Source: Micromonospora kangleipakensis
Lineage (GTDB): Bacteria > Actinomycetota > Actinomycetes > Mycobacteriales > Micromonosporaceae
Length of the DNA stretch: 64,000 nucleotides
Direction: 5' to 3'
Assembly: GCF_004217615.1 (NCBI RefSeq)
Contig: NZ_SHLD01000001.1
Location: forward strand, 7,192,001-7,256,000
Shown: piece after piece, positions 1 to 8,230 of the stretch
Position numbering within the stretch: position 1 is the first letter of the stretch
How the letters are laid out: each line of letters starts with the position of its first letter
Notes under the pieces: generated by a model
Seen by the model: only the letters and a program-made list of their open reading frames with translations
Database searches by the model: none
What the model was told of the DNA's origin: nothing
Program-made: the position numbers and the translations under genes

Positions 1-2
1 CG

Positions 3-548
3 GCCGGGCAGATGGCCGCCGAGAAGGGCCAGTCGGCGCGGGTACGCCAGATCGGGGCGGAGATTTCCCGGCAGCACGGCGTCCTCGACCAGCTCGTGGT
101 GGACGCCGCCAACAAGCTGGGCGCCACCCTGCCGACCGACCCGACCGCCGAACAGAAGGGGTGGCTGGGCGAGATGCAGAACGCGACCGGTGCCCGCTTC
201 GACCAGATCTTCGTCACCCGGCTCCGGGTCGCCCACGGCAAGATCTTCCCGGTGATCGGGGCGGTCCGGGCCAGCACCCGGGACGCCACGGTGCGAAAGC
301 TCGCCGACGAGGCCAACAAGTTCGTCTCCGACCACATGGCGATGCTGGAGAGCACCGGGCTGGTCCGCTGGCAGCAGCTGCCGCCCGCCGCGCTGCCCCC
401 GGCGCAGAGCGACTCGCTGGTCGCCGCGGCCGCCGCCAACGTCGGTGGTGGCGGCCCCGAGGTCAGCACCACCGTGGTCTGGTTGGTCTTCCTCGCCGCC
501 CTCGGCACCGGCGGCATCGCGACGTACCGCATCCTGCGCCGCAGCTGA
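3..548 (+). CDS. DUF4142 domain protein, 5' end outside the window
   Basis: The reading frame is open to the left edge, so the true start and any signal peptide are outside the window. The visible part (about 180 residues) is a helical, Lys/Glu/Ala-rich domain of the DUF4142 type, with the pattern MAAEKGQSARVRQIG, then SRQHGVLDQLVVDAANKLG and ATLP. A Gly-rich linker and a single C-terminal membrane helix (about residues 153-172) follow, with a basic RILRRS tail. DUF4142 proteins are ferritin-like helical bundles usually exported or membrane-anchored; no reaction is known. Here the C-terminal anchor suggests the bundle sits outside the membrane. It is followed by a strong hairpin terminator and a convergent ABC gene, so it ends its own transcript. 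Family assignment is fairly sure; function is not. Confidence 0.75.
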   Translation, partial: AGQMAAEKGQSARVRQIGAEISRQHGVLDQLVVDAANKLGATLPTDPTAEQKGWLGEMQNATGARFDQIFVTRLRVAHGKIFPVIGAVRASTRDATVRKLADEANKFVSDHMAMLESTGLVRWQQLPPAALPPAQSDSLVAAAAANVGGGGPEVSTTVVWLVFLAALGTGGIATYRILRRS

Positions 549-589
549 CCCCCGGCACGGGCGGCGCAGCCCGCCCCGGAGCGCTGTCA

Positions 590-625
590 CCGCAGGCCCC
601 CGCCTCACCGGGCGGGGGCCTGCGG
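590..625. terminator. Bidirectional hairpin terminator
   Basis: Perfect 15-bp arms at 590-604 and 611-625 (CCGCAGGCCCCCGCC and its complement) with a 6-nt loop, placed between the convergent DUF4142 gene and ABC exporter gene. There is no U-run, as is common in high-GC actinomycetes. Confidence 0.8.
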
Positions 626-639
626 CGTCCGTCAGTCCG

Positions 640-2388
640 TCAGCCGTGCCAGGACCGCCACAGGGCCGCGTACGAGCCGCCCGCCGCGACCAGCTCGTCG
701 TGCGAGCCCAGCTCGGTGATCCGGCCGTCCTCGACCACCGCCACCCGGTCCGCGTCGTGCGCCGAGAAGAGCCGGTGCGCGATCGCGATCACCGTCCGCC
801 CCTCGAGCACGGCGGCGAGGGAGCGTTCCAGCTCCCGGGCGGCGTGCGGGTCGATCAGCGAGGTCGCCTCGTCCAGCACCAGGGTGTGCGGGTCGGCGAG
901 GACCAGCCGGGCCAGCGCGAGCTGCTGCGCCTGCGCCGGCGAGAGCGGCTGCCCACCCGAGCCGACCGGCGTCGCCAGCCCCTCCGGCAGCGCCTCCGCC
1001 CAGCCGAGCGCGTCGACGGCCGCCAGCGCGGCCCGGACCTCGGCGTCGCCCGCCTCCGGTCGGACCATCGCCACGTTCTCCGCCAGGGTGCCGATGAAGA
1101 CGTGATGCTCCTGGCTGACCAGCGCGACGTGGGTGCGCAGCTCGGCCAGGGGCAGCTCGGCCAGGGGCCGGCCGTCCACCGTCACCGAACCCGAGCGCGG
1201 CGCGTGCACCCCGGCCAACAGCCGACCCAGGGTGGACTTCCCCGCGCCGGACGGGCCGACCATGGCCAGCTTCTCCCCCGGCCGCGGTACCAGGGTCACC
1301 CCGTGCAGCACGTCGTGGCCCTCCCGGTAGGCGTACCGGACGTCCCGGGCGGCGAGCCGCCGCTCCCCGTCCGCCGGCGCGGACCCGGCGGGCGTCGCCG
1401 GCGCCGACGGCCCGTCGACGGCCACCCCGAGCAGGCGGGCCATCGAGGCACCCCCGACCTGGAGCTCATCCAGCCAGGAGAGCAGGCGGTCGATCGGGTC
1501 GACCAGCTGCTGCACGTAGAGGGTGGCCGCGGTGACCTGACCGAGGCTGGCCCAGCCCTTCAGGTGGAACCAGCCGCCGATCACCAGGGTGGCGACCACC
1601 GGCACCACGTACCCGATCTCGGCGACCGGGAAGAAGACCGTACGCAGCTTGAGGGTGTAGCGCTCGGCGGCGTACGACCGGCGGATGTCGGCGTCGCTGC
1701 GGGCCCGCCGGCGGGCCTGCTGCCGCAGCGCCTCGGTGGTCCGCGCCCCCTCCACCGTCTCGCTGATCCCGTCGGTGATGTCCGAGTAGGCGGCGTTCTC
1801 CCGCAGGTAACCCGCCGGCGCCCGGCGCAGGTACCAGCGGGTGCCGGCCCAGAGCACCGGGACCGCGAGCAGGCAGGGCAGCGCCAGCAGCGGGCCGGTC
1901 AGCAGCAGCGCGCCGAGGACCAGCGCGACGGTCACCACCGCGATCAGCGTCTCCGGCACCGCGAACCGGACCGTCCGGGACAGCGCCGAGACGTCCCGCG
2001 AGGTCCGGGTGAGCAGGTCACCGGTGCCAGCCCGCTCCACCGTGGACAGCGGCAGGGCGAGCACCCGGTCGACGAAGTCCTCCCGCAGCTCGGCCAGGAC
2101 CCGCTCGCCGAGCCGGGCCGAGGCGAGGTGCGCGAACCGGACCAGCACCGACTGGACGACCACGAAAGCCGCGATGGCCAGCGCGACCCGGTCGACGGTG
2201 ACCGCCGACACGCCGTGCGAGATCCCCTCCACCAGGTCGCCGAGCAGCCGCGGCGCCACCAGGCCGGCCGCCGCGGCGACGGCGTGCAGGCCGAGCGCCC
2301 CGGCCAGGCCGCGCGGGTGCCGGCGGACCAGCGTGCGCGCGTACCGGCGCACCTGGTCGGCGTCGGCGACGGGCAGCGCGTTGCTCAT
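640..2388 (-). CDS. ABC exporter half-transporter, catalytic ATPase subunit
   Basis: A 582-residue type IV ABC exporter with six membrane helices in about the first 320 residues and a C-terminal ATPase. The nucleotide site is intact: Walker A GPSGAGKS at 378-385, Q-loop Gln426, Walker B LVLDEA near 503-508 and switch His538. The signature motif is not canonical: LSPAQ at 482-486 in place of LSGGQ. The start ATG overlaps the stop of the upstream partner gene (ATGA), so the two are translated together and very likely form a heterodimer. The defects of the two subunits are complementary: this one supplies good Walker motifs, the partner supplies the good signature. The exported substrate cannot be told from sequence; multidrug or peptide export are both possible. 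Confidence 0.9.
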   Translation of the reverse strand: MSNALPVADADQVRRYARTLVRRHPRGLAGALGLHAVAAAAGLVAPRLLGDLVEGISHGVSAVTVDRVALAIAAFVVVQSVLVRFAHLASARLGERVLAELREDFVDRVLALPLSTVERAGTGDLLTRTSRDVSALSRTVRFAVPETLIAVVTVALVLGALLLTGPLLALPCLLAVPVLWAGTRWYLRRAPAGYLRENAAYSDITDGISETVEGARTTEALRQQARRRARSDADIRRSYAAERYTLKLRTVFFPVAEIGYVVPVVATLVIGGWFHLKGWASLGQVTAATLYVQQLVDPIDRLLSWLDELQVGGASMARLLGVAVDGPSAPATPAGSAPADGERRLAARDVRYAYREGHDVLHGVTLVPRPGEKLAMVGPSGAGKSTLGRLLAGVHAPRSGSVTVDGRPLAELPLAELRTHVALVSQEHHVFIGTLAENVAMVRPEAGDAEVRAALAAVDALGWAEALPEGLATPVGSGGQPLSPAQAQQLALARLVLADPHTLVLDEATSLIDPHAARELERSLAAVLEGRTVIAIAHRLFSAHDADRVAVVEDGRITELGSHDELVAAGGSYAALWRSWHG

Positions 2389-4091
2389 CGCTCCTCCTCC
2401 CGGCTGACCGTGGCCGCGTACCGCGGCTCGGCGGCGAGCAGCTCGTCGTGCCGGCCCCCGGCCACCACCTTGCCGTCCTCCACGAAGACCACGTGCTCGG
2501 CCCGGCCCAGCATCAGCGGGCTGGTGGTGCAGACCAGGGTGGTCCGGCCGCGCCGGGCCGCGCCGAGCCGGTCGGCGATCCGCGCCTCGGTGTGCGCGTC
2601 CACCGCGCTGGTCGGCTCCACCAGCACCAGCGTCTGCGGGTCGGCGACCAGCGCCCGGGCCAGCCGCAGCCGCTGCCGCTGCCCGCCGGAGAACTCCCGG
2701 CCCCGCTCGGCCACCCGGCCGTCCAGCCCGTCGGGCAGGGCGGCCACGATGTCCGTCGCGCTCGCCGCGACCAGCGCCGCCTCGACGGCGTGGTGGTCGA
2801 CCACGTCGTGCGGGTCCAGCTCCGACAGGAGCGGGCCGGTGAAGAGATGCGCGTCGTTGTCGGCCACCAGGATCCGCTCGCGCACCGTCGCCACCGCCAG
2901 GTCCCGCAGCGGTACGCCGTGCAGCGTCACGTCCCCGTCGACGTACCGGCCGAGCCGGTCGGCGATCGCGGCCGCGTCCTCCGGGTCGGCGGCGGCCAGC
3001 GCGGTGAACCCGCCCGGGCGCAGCACCAGCCCGGACTGCACGTCGACCAGCTCACCGGGGCCCGCGGGCAGCACCGCCGGGCGGGCCGGGTCGACCAGCT
3101 CAGGGGTGAGCCGGAGCAGCCGGATCACCCGCCGGGCGGCGACATGCCCCCGGGTCAGCTTGTCGGCCGCCTCGGTCAGGTTGCGCAGCGGGCTGACCAG
3201 GAAGGCGGTGTAGCCGTAGAAGGCGACGAGCTGGCCGGCGCTGATCTCGCCGCGCAGCGCGAACCGGGCGCCGAGCCAGGTCACCAGCACCACGAACGCG
3301 CCGGGGAGCAGCACCTGCGCCGCCTCCAGCAGCGACTCGACCCGGGCCACCCGGAGACCGTCGGCGCGCAGCGCCTGGGACTGCGTCCGGTACCGCGCGG
3401 AGAGCATCGGCTCGCCGCCCACGCCGCGCAGGACCCGCAGCCCGGAGACGATGTCGCCGGCCCGGGCGGTCAGCCGCCCCTCCGAGTCCCGGTACGCCTG
3501 CTGCTGCCGGTGCAGCGGCCGGATCAGCAGCCCGACCAGGCCCATCAGCAGCGGCACGCCGAGCACCACCACCAGCCCGAGCGGCACCGAGGCGTCCAGC
3601 AGGATCACCGTTACGGTGCCGATGGCGACGATCGAACCGGTGCCCCGCGCGGTGATGTCGATGGCGCTGCCGATGTGCTCGATGTCGGCCGTACCGATGC
3701 TGACCACCTCGCCGGCGGCGACCCGGCGGGGCAGCGCGGCGCCCAGCCGGTTGGTGGCCCCGACGGTGACCTGCACGGTGCGGTAGGCGGCGGCCAGCCA
3801 GTTGTGCACCGCGCAGCGGTGCCGCAGGATCCCGGCGGCCGCCTGGAGCACGCCCAGCCCCAGCAGCACGGCGCCCCAGGTCAGCAGGGCGTCCGGATCG
3901 CGGTGGGCGAGGCCGGCGTCGACCGCCCGGCCCACGGCGGCCGGCATCAGCGCCTGGGCGACCATCCAGACGATGCCGAGCGCGATGCCGGAGCCCAAGA
4001 GGAACGGGTGCCGACCGGCCAGCCACACCAGGTAACGGGTGGCGGACCGGTCGTCGGGGACGCCGGGATCGCCGGCCGGTGAGAAGCGCAT
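2385..4091 (-). CDS. ABC exporter half-transporter with degenerate ATPase
   Basis: A 568-residue partner of the downstream exporter subunit, with six N-terminal membrane helices and a C-terminal ATPase fold. The Walker A loop is absent: residues about 360-376 read PGGFTALAAADPEDAAA, with no GxxGxGKS/T. The Q-loop Gln is replaced (VADNDAHLF), Walker B reads LVLVEP with Val for the magnesium-binding Asp, and the switch His region reads VCTTSP. In contrast the signature FSGGQ (467-471) and D-loop SAVD are intact. It can therefore complete the partner's site but should not hydrolyse ATP at its own. Such asymmetry is known in heterodimeric exporters (TM287/288, BmrCD, TAP), but a complete loss of Walker A is more extreme. 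The start ATG follows about 190 bp of non-coding DNA that holds the promoter. Confidence 0.88.
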   Translation of the reverse strand: MRFSPAGDPGVPDDRSATRYLVWLAGRHPFLLGSGIALGIVWMVAQALMPAAVGRAVDAGLAHRDPDALLTWGAVLLGLGVLQAAAGILRHRCAVHNWLAAAYRTVQVTVGATNRLGAALPRRVAAGEVVSIGTADIEHIGSAIDITARGTGSIVAIGTVTVILLDASVPLGLVVVLGVPLLMGLVGLLIRPLHRQQQAYRDSEGRLTARAGDIVSGLRVLRGVGGEPMLSARYRTQSQALRADGLRVARVESLLEAAQVLLPGAFVVLVTWLGARFALRGEISAGQLVAFYGYTAFLVSPLRNLTEAADKLTRGHVAARRVIRLLRLTPELVDPARPAVLPAGPGELVDVQSGLVLRPGGFTALAAADPEDAAAIADRLGRYVDGDVTLHGVPLRDLAVATVRERILVADNDAHLFTGPLLSELDPHDVVDHHAVEAALVAASATDIVAALPDGLDGRVAERGREFSGGQRQRLRLARALVADPQTLVLVEPTSAVDAHTEARIADRLGAARRGRTTLVCTTSPLMLGRAEHVVFVEDGKVVAGGRHDELLAAEPRYAATVSREEER

Positions 4092-4280
4092 GACGCCCCG
4101 ACGCTAGGCGGCCGGGACAGCCCCCCGCATCCGAATTCCCGCCGGTCAGCGCCATTGCGACGCAGGTCGCACCGACGACGAGGACGGCGGGACGACCCCG
4201 CTCGCCCGTGGTCGCTAGGCTTCCGGCGGGGCGCGGCGGGTCCGGGTCCCTCCACAGTCGACCGGGAACGGGGTGGCCGC

Positions 4281-4667
4281 GTGACCGACCAGTACGACCG
4301 ACCGGACGGCCCGCTGGGCCGCCTCACCGCCGCCCGGGGCTCCGGTGACGCGGCCGGTGGCCTGGTGCACGTCGAGCTGGACGGCACCGGCGACCTGATC
4401 GCCCTCGACCTCGACCCGCGGGTCATGCGGCTGCCCTCCGAGGACCTGGCGGCCGCGATCCGCGAGGCGTTCGGCACCGCCCGCGCCGCGCTCCAGGCCG
4501 CCCTGCAGGAGCAGCTCGCCGCGCAGCCGGTGACGCTGCCGCAGGGGCTCGGCCCGCTCCTCAACGACCTCGGCTTCGGCGCGCAGCGCCGGCTCGACGA
4601 CCTGACCGCCACCGCGCAGCAGATCGCGGACCGGCTGGACCGGATGGGCGGGGCGGCGCCGCGATGA
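4281..4667 (+). CDS. YbaB/EbfC-like protein at the head of a toxin cassette
   Basis: A 128-residue protein starting at GTG 4281 (an upstream in-frame ATG at 4155 would add an Arg-rich, gene-unlike stretch, so GTG is preferred). The middle (GLVHVELDGTGDLIALDLDPRV, written here in parts: GLVHVELDG then LIALDLDPRV) has the strand-turn-strand pattern of the YbaB/EbfC nucleoid-associated family, followed by long amphipathic helices. In actinomycetes small YbaB-like proteins often head operons of EspC/WXG-type secretion substrates, and the same order is seen here. Its stop overlaps the next start (ATGATGA). Whether it binds DNA or acts as a chaperone for secreted partners is not known. Confidence 0.65.
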   Translation: MTDQYDRPDGPLGRLTAARGSGDAAGGLVHVELDGTGDLIALDLDPRVMRLPSEDLAAAIREAFGTARAALQAALQEQLAAQPVTLPQGLGPLLNDLGFGAQRRLDDLTATAQQIADRLDRMGGAAPR

Positions 4668-4990
4668 TGAAGCCGATGCACACCGAGCCGGAGGTGCTGG
4701 CCGGGGCGGCCCAGCAGATCGCCGGGGTGGCGGTGGAGCTGGAGACCGGCCTCGGCGCCCTGGAGGCCACGGTGACCACGCAGAACCCGTGGGGCGCCGA
4801 CGAGCCGGGGACGGTCTTCGGGGCGGCGTACACCGAGGTGCTGTCGCACGCGCTGGAGACGTACGGCTCGCACGTGCAGCTGCTGATCACCGCCGCCGAG
4901 GGGCTGGCCGACTGGGCGCAGCAGGTGGTCGAGGCCGACCAGCAGTCCGACGCGCTCTTCACCTCGCTGCACGGACGGCTGGGAGCCTGA
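4664..4990 (+). CDS. EspC/WXG100-type small secretion-associated protein
   Basis: A 108-residue, entirely helical Ala/Glu-rich protein of the size and helix-turn-helix layout of the ESX EspC-like family. After MHTEPEVL comes a long helix, a turn at TTQNPWGADEPG where these proteins carry the Trp-Gly turn, and a second helix ending QQSDALFTSLHGRLGA. No signal peptide. ATGA overlap with the upstream gene and a 3-nt gap to the toxin gene indicate one transcript. Family members are secreted as helical hairpins, or pair with the N-terminal helical domain of a larger substrate, by type VII secretion; here the likely partner is the toxin. Family is inferred from shape and context rather than a strict motif. 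Confidence 0.6.
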   Translation: MMKPMHTEPEVLAGAAQQIAGVAVELETGLGALEATVTTQNPWGADEPGTVFGAAYTEVLSHALETYGSHVQLLITAAEGLADWAQQVVEADQQSDALFTSLHGRLGA

Positions 4991-4993
4991 CCG

Positions 4994-6043
4994 GTGGGTC
5001 TCGAACTCCCGGCCGAGCTGACCGAGCCGCTGAGCTGGATCGGTCTGGAGTGGCCGCAGGCCGACGAGGAGCTGCTCTTCGCCGCCGGGCAGCACTGGCT
5101 GTCGTTCGGGATGACGTTGCAGGCCGCCGCGGAACGGGCCAACGGGGCCGCCGAGGCGGTCGGCCGGTACAACACCGGCGACACCGTCGACGCGTTCGAG
5201 GCGTGGTGGCGGCGGGACGACGGCCCGCAGCCGCGGCTGCTGGAGGACGCGATCGCGGCGCAGCTCATCGGCAGCGTGCTGATGGTCTTCGCGGCGATGA
5301 CGCTGGCCATGAAGATCGCCTTCATCGTCCAGCTCATCATCCTGCTGGTGCAGGTGACCACCGCGATCGCGGCGGCGGTCGCCACCTTCGGCGCCTCCAC
5401 CGCCACCGTGCCCGGCTTCATCGCGGTCACCCGGATGGCCTGCCAACGCCTGATCAAAATGATCGTGCAACAGGTCCGCACAGTCCTCAAACACATCCTG
5501 GAGCAGGCCAAGCGGATGCTCAAGCTGGCCCGCAGGGTGGGTGCCAAGCGGGCCGCCCGCAAGGTCGAGCGGCAGATCGCGCACGACCTCAAGCGGGTCA
5601 ACCCGAAGTTCAACCCGCCCCACCCGGACTACTCGGCGAACTGCACCCACTGCGTGCAGACGTACGAGCTGCGCCGGCGGGGCATCGACGTCGAGGCGAC
5701 CGCGCTGCCGAAGGCGTACCACCCGTGGGGCGGGCGTCCGCTCGCCGACATCGAGAACACGTGGGGGCGCCGGTTCACCTCCGGCGGCCAGGCCGACATC
5801 GAGAAGGCCTTCGACAACTTCGGCCCGGGCTCCCGCGGCGTGGTCGCCATCCAGTGGAAGAACGGCGGTGGCCACGTCTTCAACGTGGAGAACATCGGCG
5901 GCAAGGTCCGCTTCATCGACGGGCAGAACGCCGGCCGGGACGTCGCCGACTACTTCGCCCAGGGGCACAACACCTCGTTCGTCCGGCTGGACGACATCCC
6001 CATGCCCGGCGGCCTCACCCAGTTCGTCCGACCACCCGGATAG
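4994..6043 (+). CDS. Type VII-style polymorphic toxin with papain-fold C-terminus
   Basis: 349 residues, GTG start 3 nt after the preceding stop. Residues 1-85 are a WXG-like helical leader (GLEW, HWLSFG, EAWW). Residues about 86-148 are two hydrophobic segments that may cross a membrane. Residues 150-200 are a basic coiled linker. From about 205 there is a Tox-PL/papain-like toxin domain: NCTHC with Cys217 and Cys220, the YELRRRGIDVEA motif, then GGGHVFNVENI with His294 and VRFIDGQN with Asp309/Gln311. This supplies the Cys-His-Asp/Gln set of papain-fold deamidases and proteases (Ptox_1 type). The next gene encodes an immunity-like protein. Exported effector of interbacterial competition is the likely role. 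Target and exact chemistry are unknown; no secretion apparatus gene is in the window. Confidence 0.8.
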   Translation: MGLELPAELTEPLSWIGLEWPQADEELLFAAGQHWLSFGMTLQAAAERANGAAEAVGRYNTGDTVDAFEAWWRRDDGPQPRLLEDAIAAQLIGSVLMVFAAMTLAMKIAFIVQLIILLVQVTTAIAAAVATFGASTATVPGFIAVTRMACQRLIKMIVQQVRTVLKHILEQAKRMLKLARRVGAKRAARKVERQIAHDLKRVNPKFNPPHPDYSANCTHCVQTYELRRRGIDVEATALPKAYHPWGGRPLADIENTWGRRFTSGGQADIEKAFDNFGPGSRGVVAIQWKNGGGHVFNVENIGGKVRFIDGQNAGRDVADYFAQGHNTSFVRLDDIPMPGGLTQFVRPPG

Positions 6044-6054
6044 GATCACGCGTC

Positions 6055-6351
6055 ATGGCTGTCACCTACGAGCAGGCCCGGGACATCGTCCGCCGGGCGA
6101 CCGAGCCGGACTGGCCGGTCGGCACCTACTGCCTGGACGACCGGAAGATCGTCGAGAACGACGCGTGCTACGTTTTCGAGGTGGGTGCCCGGGAGTTCCT
6201 GGTGGACGGCGACATGTCGTACATGATGGCCGGCTCGGTGCCGGTGGTGTACAAGGCGGACGGTCGGCTGGAGTTCGTGCCGTCGTTCCAGATCGGCACC
6301 GACCCCTCGATCCGCAACCGGCCCAACCCGGCGGCCACCCTGCGGGTCTGA
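6055..6351 (+). CDS. Imm35/YrhB-like immunity protein
   Basis: A 98-residue acidic protein starting at ATG 6055, 11 nt after the toxin stop. The pattern is an N-terminal helix (YEQARDIVRRA), GTYCLDDRKIVEND, the strand YVFEVGAREFLVDGD, then PVVYKADGRLEFVPSF. This matches the small alpha+beta YrhB/Imm35 fold found behind polymorphic toxins. Lack of a signal peptide fits a cytoplasmic protein that neutralises the toxin in the producer. Position immediately behind the toxin is the main evidence for its role. The pairing of this immunity type with a papain-fold toxin is an inference. Confidence 0.68.
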   Translation: MAVTYEQARDIVRRATEPDWPVGTYCLDDRKIVENDACYVFEVGAREFLVDGDMSYMMAGSVPVVYKADGRLEFVPSFQIGTDPSIRNRPNPAATLRV

Positions 6352-6358
6352 CCCGCCG

Positions 6359-6395
6359 CAGGTCGACCTCCGGCCGTCGGTCAGCGGTCGACCTG
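6359..6395. terminator. Hairpin between convergent genes
   Basis: Perfect 10-bp arms CAGGTCGACC (6359-6368) and GGTCGACCTG (6386-6395) with a 17-nt loop. It separates the immunity gene from the convergent small gene, whose stop codon lies in the loop. Confidence 0.5.
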
Positions 6396-6635
6396 GGTGA
6401 AGTCCCAGGCGTGCGGGGGGCGGGCCACCAGCCGCATCGGCGGCTCCGGCAGGTCGCGGGGGTTGCTCCGCCACTTGGAGATCACCACCAGCCGGTGGTC
6501 GGTGGAGGAGAAGACCTCGCTGGACAGGTGCAGCGGGTCGTGCTCGAACTCGGGCAGGGCGGTGTCGCAGACCCAGGTGATCAGGTCGGCGAAGCCGTAC
6601 GGCTCGGCGCGTGCCTCCCACATCCGTACGATCAC
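6381..6635 (-). CDS. Small conserved-looking protein, possibly a dimeric alpha-beta barrel
   Basis: 84 residues if it starts at GTG 6635, which has GAGAGGG about 5 nt upstream; a longer GTG start at 6665 lacks such a site. The sequence IVRMWEARAEPYGFADLITWV then LPEFEHDPLHLSSEVFSS and RLVVISKWRS resembles the ligand-binding face of small antibiotic-biosynthesis-monooxygenase-type barrels (strand, helix, paired strands, KW). No catalytic residue can be assigned. It lies just downstream of tsaD on the same strand with almost no gap, so it is probably co-transcribed with the tsa/rimI group. Function not recognised. Confidence 0.6.
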   Translation of the reverse strand: MIVRMWEARAEPYGFADLITWVCDTALPEFEHDPLHLSSEVFSSTDHRLVVISKWRSNPRDLPEPPMRLVARPPHAWDFTQVDR

Positions 6636-6666
6636 GTCGTCCCTCTCGTCAGCGGTGGGCGGCACG

Positions 6667-7719
6667 TCAGACGCTGACCACGGTCAGCGGCATGGCGGAG
6701 TCGGCGGGCAGGTCGAGGCGGCTCGGCGCGACGCCCGAGGCGACCAGGTGCGAGCCGAGCGCGGCAACCATCGCGCCGTTGTCCGTGCAGAGCTTCGGGC
6801 GGGGCACCCGGACCCGGATGCCGTGCTTCGCCGCGCGGTGCTCGGCCATCGCCCGCAGCCGGGAGTTGGCGGCCACTCCCCCACCGATCACCAGCGTCTC
6901 GACGCCGTTCGTCCGGCAGGCGTCCAGCGCCTTGCCGACCAGCACGTCGCAGACCGCCTCCTGGAAGGACGCGGCCACGTCGGCCACCGGCACCGGCTCG
7001 CCGGCCCGCTGCCGCGCCTCCACCCAGCGGGCCACCGCGGTCTTCAGGCCGGAGAAGGAGAAGTCGTACCGGTGGGCGGCGAGGTCCTTGGCGGCGGTGA
7101 GGCCGCGCGGGAAGCCGATGGCCCCGGCGTCGCCGGCCCGCGCCTCCCGGTCGATCCACGGCCCGCCGGGGAAGGGCAGCCCGAGCAGCCGGGCCACCTT
7201 GTCGAAGGCCTCACCGGCGGCGTCGTCGATGGTCGAGCCGAGCGGGGTCACCCCGCGGGCCAGGTCGTCGATGAGCAGCAGCGAGGAGTGCCCACCGGAG
7301 ACCAGCAGGGCGATCGCCGGCTCGGGCAACGGCCCGTGTTCCAGGGTGTCCACGGCGACGTGCGCGGCGAGGTGGTTCACCCCGTACACCGGCTTCTCGG
7401 CGGCGACGGCGTAGCCCTTGGCCGCGGCCACGCCGACCAGCAGCGCGCCGGCCAGGCCGGGACCGGAGGTGACCGCGATCGCGTCGATGTCGGCGATGGT
7501 CACCCCGGCCTCGGCGAGGGCCCGGTCCATGGTCGGCACGATCGCCTCCAGGTGGGCCCGGCTGGCCACCTCGGGCACCACGCCGCCGAACCGGGCGTGC
7601 TCCTCGACGCTGGAGGCCAGCGCGTCGGCGAGCAGGGTGTGCCCACGCACGATGCCCACGCCGGTCTCGTCGCAGGAGGTCTCGATGCCGAGGATCAGGG
7701 GTTCGTCAGCCATGCTCAT
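6667..7719 (-). CDS. tsaD: tRNA N6-threonylcarbamoyladenosine transferase TsaD
   Basis: 350 residues, standard length. TsaD transfers the threonylcarbamoyl group from TC-AMP to A37 of ANN-decoding tRNAs, in a complex with TsaB and TsaE. The sequence shows the ASKHA-fold start [12 protein letters not shown] (residues 9-20), the metal ligands in NHLAAH (His116 and His120), the GGHSSLLL strand and the [11 protein letters not shown] motif near the C-terminus. The ATG shares one base with the stop of rimI (TGATG). The other two complex genes tsaB and tsaE lie upstream on the same strand, so the whole t6A set is clustered. Assignment is certain. Confidence 0.97.
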   Translation of the reverse strand: MSMADEPLILGIETSCDETGVGIVRGHTLLADALASSVEEHARFGGVVPEVASRAHLEAIVPTMDRALAEAGVTIADIDAIAVTSGPGLAGALLVGVAAAKGYAVAAEKPVYGVNHLAAHVAVDTLEHGPLPEPAIALLVSGGHSSLLLIDDLARGVTPLGSTIDDAAGEAFDKVARLLGLPFPGGPWIDREARAGDAGAIGFPRGLTAAKDLAAHRYDFSFSGLKTAVARWVEARQRAGEPVPVADVAASFQEAVCDVLVGKALDACRTNGVETLVIGGGVAANSRLRAMAEHRAAKHGIRVRVPRPKLCTDNGAMVAALGSHLVASGVAPSRLDLPADSAMPLTVVSV

Positions 7720-8171
7720 CAGTCCTCGTTGCGCCGCATGACCAGCGCGTCGGTGTTGCTCGGTTGGTAGTAGCCGCGCCGCACCCCGATCGGCTCGAAG
7801 CCGTAGGTGGCGTAGAGCCGCTGGGCCGGGCCGTTGTCGGCGGCGACCTCCAGCAGGGTGCTGCGGGCACCGCGCCGGGCCGCCTCGGCGAGCAGCGCCT
7901 CCAGCAGGAGCCGGCCGATGCCCCGGCGCTGGGCGTCCCGGCGGACCGCGATGTTCTGCACCCAGGCCTCGTCGGGCGGCGCCACAATGAGCCCGGCGTA
8001 GCCCAACAGCTCACCGGCGTCGTCGGTGGCGACCAGGTAGTGGTGCCCGTTGGCCAGCTCGTTCCAGAACATCGCCGGGGACCACTGCTCGGCGCCGAAG
8101 AGGTCCGCCTCGATCGGCAGCACCTGGTCGATGTGCCACCAGCGGAACCGGCTCAGCCGTACCGCGCTCAC
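7719..8171 (-). CDS. rimI: Ribosomal-protein S18-alanine N-acetyltransferase RimI
   Basis: 150-residue GNAT acetyltransferase. The acetyl-CoA loop is [14 protein letters not shown], preceded by the strand [13 protein letters not shown]. The C-terminal [30 protein letters not shown] is characteristic of RimI (Asn and Tyr of the active site). It acetylates the N-terminal alanine of ribosomal protein S18, though actinobacterial RimI can have other N-termini as targets. It is set between tsaB and tsaD, a common arrangement. The GTG start lies at the end of a 59-bp cassette that supplies its ribosome binding site GAGG, 7 nt upstream. Confidence 0.93.
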   Translation of the reverse strand: MSAVRLSRFRWWHIDQVLPIEADLFGAEQWSPAMFWNELANGHHYLVATDDAGELLGYAGLIVAPPDEAWVQNIAVRRDAQRRGIGRLLLEALLAEAARRGARSTLLEVAADNGPAQRLYATYGFEPIGVRRGYYQPSNTDALVMRRNED

Positions 8172-8230
8172 GGTGTCACCTCGGTTCGCGACTGCGGGGC
8201 TCGCAGACCCGGCTCACTCCTCGCGCTCAC
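8168..8230 (-). repeat. Single 59-bp coupling cassette (20-codon mini-ORF) between tsaB and rimI
   Basis: The 59-bp unit 8171-8229 is one copy, with six base changes, of the unit that occurs four times at 12169-12404. Read on the minus strand it is an open frame starting at GTG 8230, whose GTGA overlaps the tsaB stop. It runs 20 codons ([20 protein letters not shown]) and ends in a TGA that overlaps the rimI GTG. The last codons contain GAGGTGAC, the ribosome binding site for rimI. An internal CGGG/CCCG stem is possible. Whether the peptide is functional is unknown; the coupling layout is seen directly. Confidence 0.8.
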
